Assembly (NCBI RefSeq): GCF_028307215.1
Contig: NZ_JAQMHV010000009.1
Coordinates: 54,812 to 118,811, forward strand
Direction: 5' to 3'
Origin: Falsirhodobacter sp. 20TX0035
GTDB taxonomy: Bacteria; Pseudomonadota; Alphaproteobacteria; Rhodobacterales; Rhodobacteraceae
Length of the DNA stretch: 64,000 nt
The notes under the pieces: generated by a model
What the model was told of the DNA's origin: nothing
Seen by the model: only the letters and a program-made list of their open reading frames with translations
Databases searched by the model: none
Made by a program: the position numbers and the translations under genes
Shown here: positions 60,080 through 64,000 of the stretch, piece by piece
Numbering within the stretch: the first letter of the stretch is position 1
Layout of the letters: each line of letters begins with the position of its first letter

Positions 60080-61210
60080 TCATGTCCGGGCACGTGAGAG
60101 TTTCATCAGAATCCTCGCCGGGTCGAAGTCTGCTCGGCGGCTTCCCAACGTGACGGAGCGGTAATAGGCACCGTAATTGGTAATCCTGCAACCCATCTGC
60201 AGGACGAGCAGGACGGTCAGCGCGGCCGCGATCCTTCCGTTCCTCTCGGCCGCTTCGCGGATCACGTCCGTGCCGATCCCGATCATGGGCCCGAGCATCA
60301 TCGCCAGGCGCTCCATTTCGGTCCAGCTCGCCGGGGGCTCCTGGGCAAAGCTCATCGCCTCGGTGCAGCATGCGCTCGTCATTCTCAGCAGCTTCGCCGC
60401 GTCCGCTTGCGGCTCGTCGACGGGGCGGGCGCAGTCAGAGTCAGGATGTTCAGTTTCAGATCTTGATTGGTGGCGGACATTCTGGCCGCCAGTGACGGTC
60501 GGGGAAGGTGCTTGAGGCTCATGCGAATGGCACGCGCCGTCCTCTGGAACAGTTTCGTCCTGCCATGCCCGTTCCGGAGGGGCATGGCAGGACGGTTCCA
60601 ATGCGGCCAGGAGATCCACCACGGTGGACAGATGGTCCTCCAGGGCGAGGAGGGGGAGGTTCCTGCGGCGGAGGATCTTTCGGAACTCGGCCGTGTCGAC
60701 GCCACTCTCGAGCTTGTCGAGCCGGTGGAGCCGACCCAGAATGACGGTTCGCAGATACTTTCGACGGTTTTCCTCCGCCGCCTGTTTCTCAGCCAGGTCG
60801 GACCAGTCCGTTGCACGTTCGAACATCGGCGACAGGTCGAAACCGTAGGCGACGGTCTCGCCCGTCACCGCGTCGCGCATCGCATAACGCTTGCCGTTGG
60901 GACTGTCGTTGCGGCAGAGGATGCCGGCGTCCTGGAGCTGCTCGACGTGCCGCCTGACGGTGCGCTCGGATCCACCCGAACGAAGGCGCAGGAGCGTGGC
61001 AGTCGAGGCGAAGCAGACCATGCCCTTTTCGGGGCGGACACAGGAGATCATCGCGCGCAGCGTCGCGAGGACGCTCGCCGTCAGCCCGAACGTGGGCGCG
61101 ATGGATGCCAGGCTGCGGTAGACCGTCTTCAGGTCGAGCGGGCGGGAGGCGGACAAAGCTCCATCGGTCGCCGGGGCGAGGCCCGGCGCTGTTGCGTGTC
61201 GAAATGCCAT
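60080..61210 (-). CDS. repC: Replication initiator RepC of a repABC replicon
   Basis: 376 residues from ATG 61210 (MAFRHATAPG); an ATG at 61249 would add 13 atypical residues. The helix-turn-helix half is the conserved RepC block: LDLKTVYRSLASIAPTFGLTASVLATLRAMI, MVCFASTATLLRLRSGGSERTVRRHVEQLQDAGILCRNDSPNGKRYAMRD and YGFDLSPMFERA. The C-terminal half is variable with the MMLGPMIGIG region and ends LDPARIL-type. RepC opens the origin, which in this family lies within repC itself. A degenerate parS-like site (60614-60629) is inside the coding sequence. Expression is expected to be limited by the antisense RNA upstream. Confidence 0.92.
   Translation of the reverse strand: MAFRHATAPGLAPATDGALSASRPLDLKTVYRSLASIAPTFGLTASVLATLRAMISCVRPEKGMVCFASTATLLRLRSGGSERTVRRHVEQLQDAGILCRNDSPNGKRYAMRDAVTGETVAYGFDLSPMFERATDWSDLAEKQAAEENRRKYLRTVILGRLHRLDKLESGVDTAEFRKILRRRNLPLLALEDHLSTVVDLLAALEPSCHAPPERAWQDETVPEDGACHSHEPQAPSPTVTGGQNVRHQSRSETEHPDSDCARPVDEPQADAAKLLRMTSACCTEAMSFAQEPPASWTEMERLAMMLGPMIGIGTDVIREAAERNGRIAAALTVLLVLQMGCRITNYGAYYRSVTLGSRRADFDPARILMKLSRART
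60614..60629. repeat. parS-like palindrome inside repC, imperfect copy
   Basis: ATCCACCACGGTGGAC differs from the consensus at two positions, one of them in the otherwise invariant core. Confidence 0.55.
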
Positions 61211-61314
61211 GGTTCTTTCGCGTCGGGCGACCGTCAGCCCATGCGTCACCAGTACCTGCCTCGGATCTCACTGATTCGTGGGCAAAGTTTCACCGTCAAC
61301 CGGATCGGTTGTGC

Positions 61315-61343
61315 TTGACGGCCTTTCGAAGAAGCGGTAGATC
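61315..61343 (+). promoter_or_regulatory. Sigma-70-type promoter of the repABC antisense RNA
   Basis: TTGACG (61315-61320), 17-bp spacer, TAGATC (61338-61343) on the plus strand, opposite to repC transcription; expected start about 61350. Confidence 0.65.
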
Positions 61344-61349
61344 TGTAGG

Positions 61350-61400
61350 TGCAAAACGACAGATCAGGGCTCTCCAGAGGTGACTTTGGGGGGCTCTTTT
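61350..61400 (+). ncRNA. Counter-transcribed RNA of the repABC operon (inc-alpha type)
   Basis: Located between repB and repC and antisense to the repC leader, where repABC plasmids encode a roughly 50-60-nt countertranscript that represses RepC. Its promoter is at 61315-61343. The 3' end is a terminator: GGGCUCUCC (61367-61375) pairs with GGGGGGCUC (61388-61396) over nine base pairs including G-U pairs, 12-nt loop, followed by TTTT (61397-61400). Size, position, orientation, promoter and terminator all fit. Confidence 0.75.
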
Positions 61401-61462
61401 CGTTTACGGTCTCCTATGCGCTCCTTTCTTTGCTGATCATGTTGCGGGGAGGGGAAGGGGCC

Positions 61463-62488
61463 TCAGCCCTTTCCCCGGCTTTCCTGCCAGCGCTCATGCA
61501 GAACCCGGACGGCTTCGTCCGCGTTCTCCTCGAGCCACTGACCGAAATCTGGGGCCACGTTGCGCGATACCTCGAGTGACACGGCCTTGGCGCTCGCCTT
61601 ATAATGACCGATCTTGTGTCCGCCGAAGGCCAGGTCCCCCTTCCTTCCCCCGCGCGGGGACGTGGTGCCGTTGTGCTGTCCACCGCGGTGGACAGCCTCG
61701 AAGCCGGTGGTGTGTTGCATTTCTGCAACAGTATTAGCCTGACGGGTGGCGGCGGCAAGCACCAGTTCGAAGCGGTCGGCGCTCGCCGGCGCGGCGGCCA
61801 GTGCCTCCGAGTGCTCCTCGACGATGCCGGTCAGATCGACACCGTGGATCCTTACCGTGTCGGCAAGCTCCGTCCACTTCCGCCGGCCGATACTGTGGGC
61901 CGCGCCGATCGCCATAACGACCTCCATGGGTATCGCCGGCATCACCACCTCGTAGGTGCTGACGGATTGCTTGGACACCCCGAGGGCATCCATGATGGTC
62001 TCGGTCGGGTAGGAGGCCGCCCGCATCGCCTGCACGAAGACCGCCTTCTCGATGAAGGAGGGATCGAGCCGGAGGTTGTTTTCCTGCCCCTGGGCGAGAA
62101 CCGCTTCCTTGTCGCCGAGGGTCCGGACTATGGCCTTGACTGTTCCGCCCGCCAGCCTGACGGCGGCGAGGCGACGGCGCCCGTAGACGACGCGGAAGCG
62201 GCCGGGGGTAGGGGAGGGGCGGACGAGAATCGGAACCTGCTGGCCGTGCTGGCGGATGCTCGCCGCGAGCTCGGCTATGCCGTGGGCGGTGTGCGCCAGG
62301 CGATCCTGGAGCCCGTCCTGATCGATCAGGTCCGGGTCGATCTCGCGGACGGCGTTCGTGGCGAGCCTGTCCAGGCCGTCGCGCAGACCGCTCACGGACG
62401 GGGCCGACCCCATCTTCCGGATCGATGCCGGAGAGGCGGGAATGTCGGCCTGCTGCTTTGTCAGCTTCTCGAGGATGTTGCGACCCAT
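61463..62488 (-). CDS. repB: Plasmid partitioning protein RepB (ParB family)
   Basis: 341 residues from ATG 62488, which overlaps the repA stop (TGATG). ParB N-terminal domain: AHGIAELAASIRQHGQQVPILVRPSPTPGRFRVVYGRRRLAAVRLAG, then GQENNLRLDPSFIEKAVFVQAM and the helix-turn-helix TIMDALGVSKQSVSTYEVV. RepB binds the parS palindromes and couples them to RepA. One perfect palindrome (61678-61693) lies inside its own 3' half. Confidence 0.93.
   Translation of the reverse strand: MGRNILEKLTKQQADIPASPASIRKMGSAPSVSGLRDGLDRLATNAVREIDPDLIDQDGLQDRLAHTAHGIAELAASIRQHGQQVPILVRPSPTPGRFRVVYGRRRLAAVRLAGGTVKAIVRTLGDKEAVLAQGQENNLRLDPSFIEKAVFVQAMRAASYPTETIMDALGVSKQSVSTYEVVMPAIPMEVVMAIGAAHSIGRRKWTELADTVRIHGVDLTGIVEEHSEALAAAPASADRFELVLAAATRQANTVAEMQHTTGFEAVHRGGQHNGTTSPRGGRKGDLAFGGHKIGHYKASAKAVSLEVSRNVAPDFGQWLEENADEAVRVLHERWQESRGKG
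61678..61693. repeat. parS-like 16-bp palindrome inside repB
   Basis: Perfect GTCCACCGCGGTGGAC within the repB coding sequence, about 800 bp into the gene. Confidence 0.78.
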
Positions 62489-63720
62489 CAGCGCCCCCAC
62501 GCGGCCTGGATGACCGCTTCGATCTCAGCCGACACGTCGTTCACGCTTCCGATGGCCCGATCGAGCGTGGAGCGGACGAAGTCCTTCGGATCGACCTCGT
62601 AGATCGTCTGGTGCGTCATGCCGGCGTCCGAGATGGCTGTCGACTTCAGCATTGGGTTCGTCAGGACCCTGTCTTTCAGGATGGCCCGCAGGTAGCCCTC
62701 GGTCTGGCGCTGCGGCCCGTCATTGGGCTCGTAGCGTGTGACGAGGAACTTGACGAAGCTGTAGGCGACCTCCGTCTCGGTGTAATCGGCCACGGCGTCG
62801 AGCGTTTCGGACACCAGCTTCAGGAATTGGCTCATCGAGGCGATATCGAGCATGCCCGGGACGACCGTGACGACCAGGCCGGTCGAGGCGGTCAGCGCCG
62901 AGAGGGTCGTGAACCCGAGCTGTGGCGGGCAGTCGATGACGACGACGTCGTAGTCGGCCTCCACGGACTTGAGCGCGTCGTCCAGGCGCTTGGCGAAGAT
63001 GGTATGACGGGGGTCCCGGAAGCTGTGGGCCGTCTCCGTCTCGTATTCGGTCAACATCAACCCCGCAGGCGCGAGATCGAGGTTGTGGAAGTAGGTCTTC
63101 TGGATGATGTCCCGGAGCGGGACGGGTGCGTTGCTCTCTTCCCCGGGGCCGGCGTCGAAGTTCTCGTAGCGCAGTGCATCGTAGATCGTTCCCCCCTCGT
63201 TGAACTCGAGCTCTGGACGATAGCCGAAGAGCGTGGTCAGGCTGGCCTGCGGGTCCAGGTCGACGCTGAGGACGCGATATCCCTTCAGCGCCAGCCTCTG
63301 GGCCAGCAGGATCGCGGTGGTCGTCTTCGAGGACCCGCCCTTGAAGTTGACACAGCTGATGACCTGCAACCTGTCCCCGTCACGGCGTCCGGGGCGGAAG
63401 ACATCCTTGGCCTTCCCGCGGGTCGTTTCACAGAGGGCCTTCCGGATCGCGTCGATCTCCTCGGCCGAATAGGACCTGTGACCGCGCGCATCGGCCTCGA
63501 CTTCCGGGATGGTCTTGTTCTTGTGCCGATTCCGGAGCATGTCGGGGGTAACTCCGAGTAGCTCGCAGGTTTCCGACACGGAGAACTTCCTGAGGACCTT
63601 CGTTCCCCCGGGCTGATGGACTTCCTTGAACTGCACGTCGAGTGCCTTGGCCAGAGTCTCGGCACATCGGCCAAGTTCGGAACTGCTGACCACTTCCCAC
63701 CGGTTGTCAATCTTGTTCAT
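62488..63720 (-). CDS. repA: Plasmid partitioning ATPase RepA (ParA family)
   Basis: 410 residues from ATG 63720; a TTG at 63738 is a weaker alternative. N-terminal MerR-like helix-turn-helix with wing (KFSVSETCELLGVTPDMLRNRHKNKTIPEVEADARGHRSYSAEEIDAIRKAL), then the ParA deviant Walker A CVNFKGGSSKTTTA, LSVDLDPQASLTTLFGYRPE and VVIDCPPQLGF. It segregates the replicon with RepB and autorepresses repABC. First gene of the operon. Confidence 0.94.
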   Translation of the reverse strand: MNKIDNRWEVVSSSELGRCAETLAKALDVQFKEVHQPGGTKVLRKFSVSETCELLGVTPDMLRNRHKNKTIPEVEADARGHRSYSAEEIDAIRKALCETTRGKAKDVFRPGRRDGDRLQVISCVNFKGGSSKTTTAILLAQRLALKGYRVLSVDLDPQASLTTLFGYRPELEFNEGGTIYDALRYENFDAGPGEESNAPVPLRDIIQKTYFHNLDLAPAGLMLTEYETETAHSFRDPRHTIFAKRLDDALKSVEADYDVVVIDCPPQLGFTTLSALTASTGLVVTVVPGMLDIASMSQFLKLVSETLDAVADYTETEVAYSFVKFLVTRYEPNDGPQRQTEGYLRAILKDRVLTNPMLKSTAISDAGMTHQTIYEVDPKDFVRSTLDRAIGSVNDVSAEIEAVIQAAWGR

Positions 63721-63983
63721 ACTGGCCCCGCGGCCCAATTATTCAGGCTAATTCTGCTCGATTACGATGATGAGGCCGCATCGCGCCACCCACCGTAATG
63801 CGGTGTTGCCATGCAATTTCCGTTCAGGCAATTAGAATCTGACACAGTAGTCCGTTTTGTCGAGCTAGACGGCGATCCGGTCGATCGCTTGACCCTCCTG
63901 ATCCCGCGCCTGGATCCGGATGTCTGAATAGCCCCATGTTTCGTGGACGCCTTCTTCGCTAACTTTGAGGCAAGGAGGCCATG
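63721..63983. promoter_or_regulatory. repABC promoter/operator region and leader of the rightmost gene
   Basis: 263 bp. Near repA, TTCAGGC appears twice with neighbouring AATT (63742-63760 and 63824-63836), a possible RepA operator pair. I cannot place a confident promoter. The right half precedes the plus-strand gene at 63984 and shows no further feature. Confidence 0.4.
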
Positions 63984-64000
63984 ATGGGCACGGGCAATTT
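63984..64000 (+). CDS. Start of an unidentified gene, cut by the window
   Basis: AAGGAGG (63972-63978) precedes two adjacent ATGs at 63981 and 63984; spacing favours 63984. Only MGTGN is visible, so no function can be given. Divergent from repABC. Confidence 0.5.

Noticed and set aside
1..64000. tRNA, rRNA or tmRNA genes
   Set aside because: No GGTTCGA-type T-loops with matching acceptor stems and no rRNA-like conserved stretches were noticed in the intergenic regions; a covariance-model scan would settle this.

Overview
The window reads as part of an extrachromosomal repABC replicon (large plasmid or chromid) of a high-GC alphaproteobacterium, most likely a Rhodobacterales/Paracoccus-type organism. 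The basis is a repABC operon at the right end (repA 63720-62488, repB 62488-61463, repC 61210-60080, all minus strand) with an antisense RNA between repB and repC and six copies of a palindrome that fits a parS set, plus the mix of ABC, TRAP and tripartite tricarboxylate (TTT) uptake systems typical of that group. No rRNA, tRNA or CRISPR array was seen.

Left part (1-18961), nitrogen/peptide catabolism: a dipeptide/oligopeptide-type ABC transporter (binding protein, two permeases, fused double ATPase) lies between two creatinase-like M24 proteins, with an M20-type amidohydrolase. Next, on the minus strand, is a TRAP transporter - two GntR regulators - hydroxyacid dehydrogenase - carbamoylase-like M20 amidase - pxpB - pxpC operon. 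It is divergent from pxpA and a hydantoinase-like amidohydrolase. The probable theme is 5-oxoproline and cyclic or carbamoylated amino-acid derivatives.

18962-20760 is an AT-richer patch with a truncated membrane-protein tail, a short ORF, a secreted unknown protein broken by a C8 run, and a small ORF. 20801-26863 has a LysR regulator, a cystathionine beta-lyase-like enzyme and an Aap-type amino-acid ABC system. 26914-30302 is a zinc-starvation-like operon (zinT, hisI paralogue, RibD-like deaminase, 72-aa protein, COG0523 GTPase) with a 17-bp palindromic operator and a candidate small RNA next to it. 30515-39362 is a LysR-controlled operon for uptake (TctCBA) and oxidation of an organic acid. 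39694-45947 holds miscellaneous redox genes, a NUDIX hydrolase, a nonsense-mutated DUF1284 gene and an Rrf2-divergent redox operon.

46201-49441 is a proVWX osmoprotectant system and 49596-56982 a complete FecI/FecR-controlled TonB siderophore uptake locus. A phosphodiesterase gene (57223) is followed by 3 kb of plasmid backbone with no intact gene. This contains a GTTAC/GTAAC repeat array flanking an AT-rich core, a decayed dGTPase gene and the parS-like sites leading into repC. A new plus-strand gene begins at the right edge.
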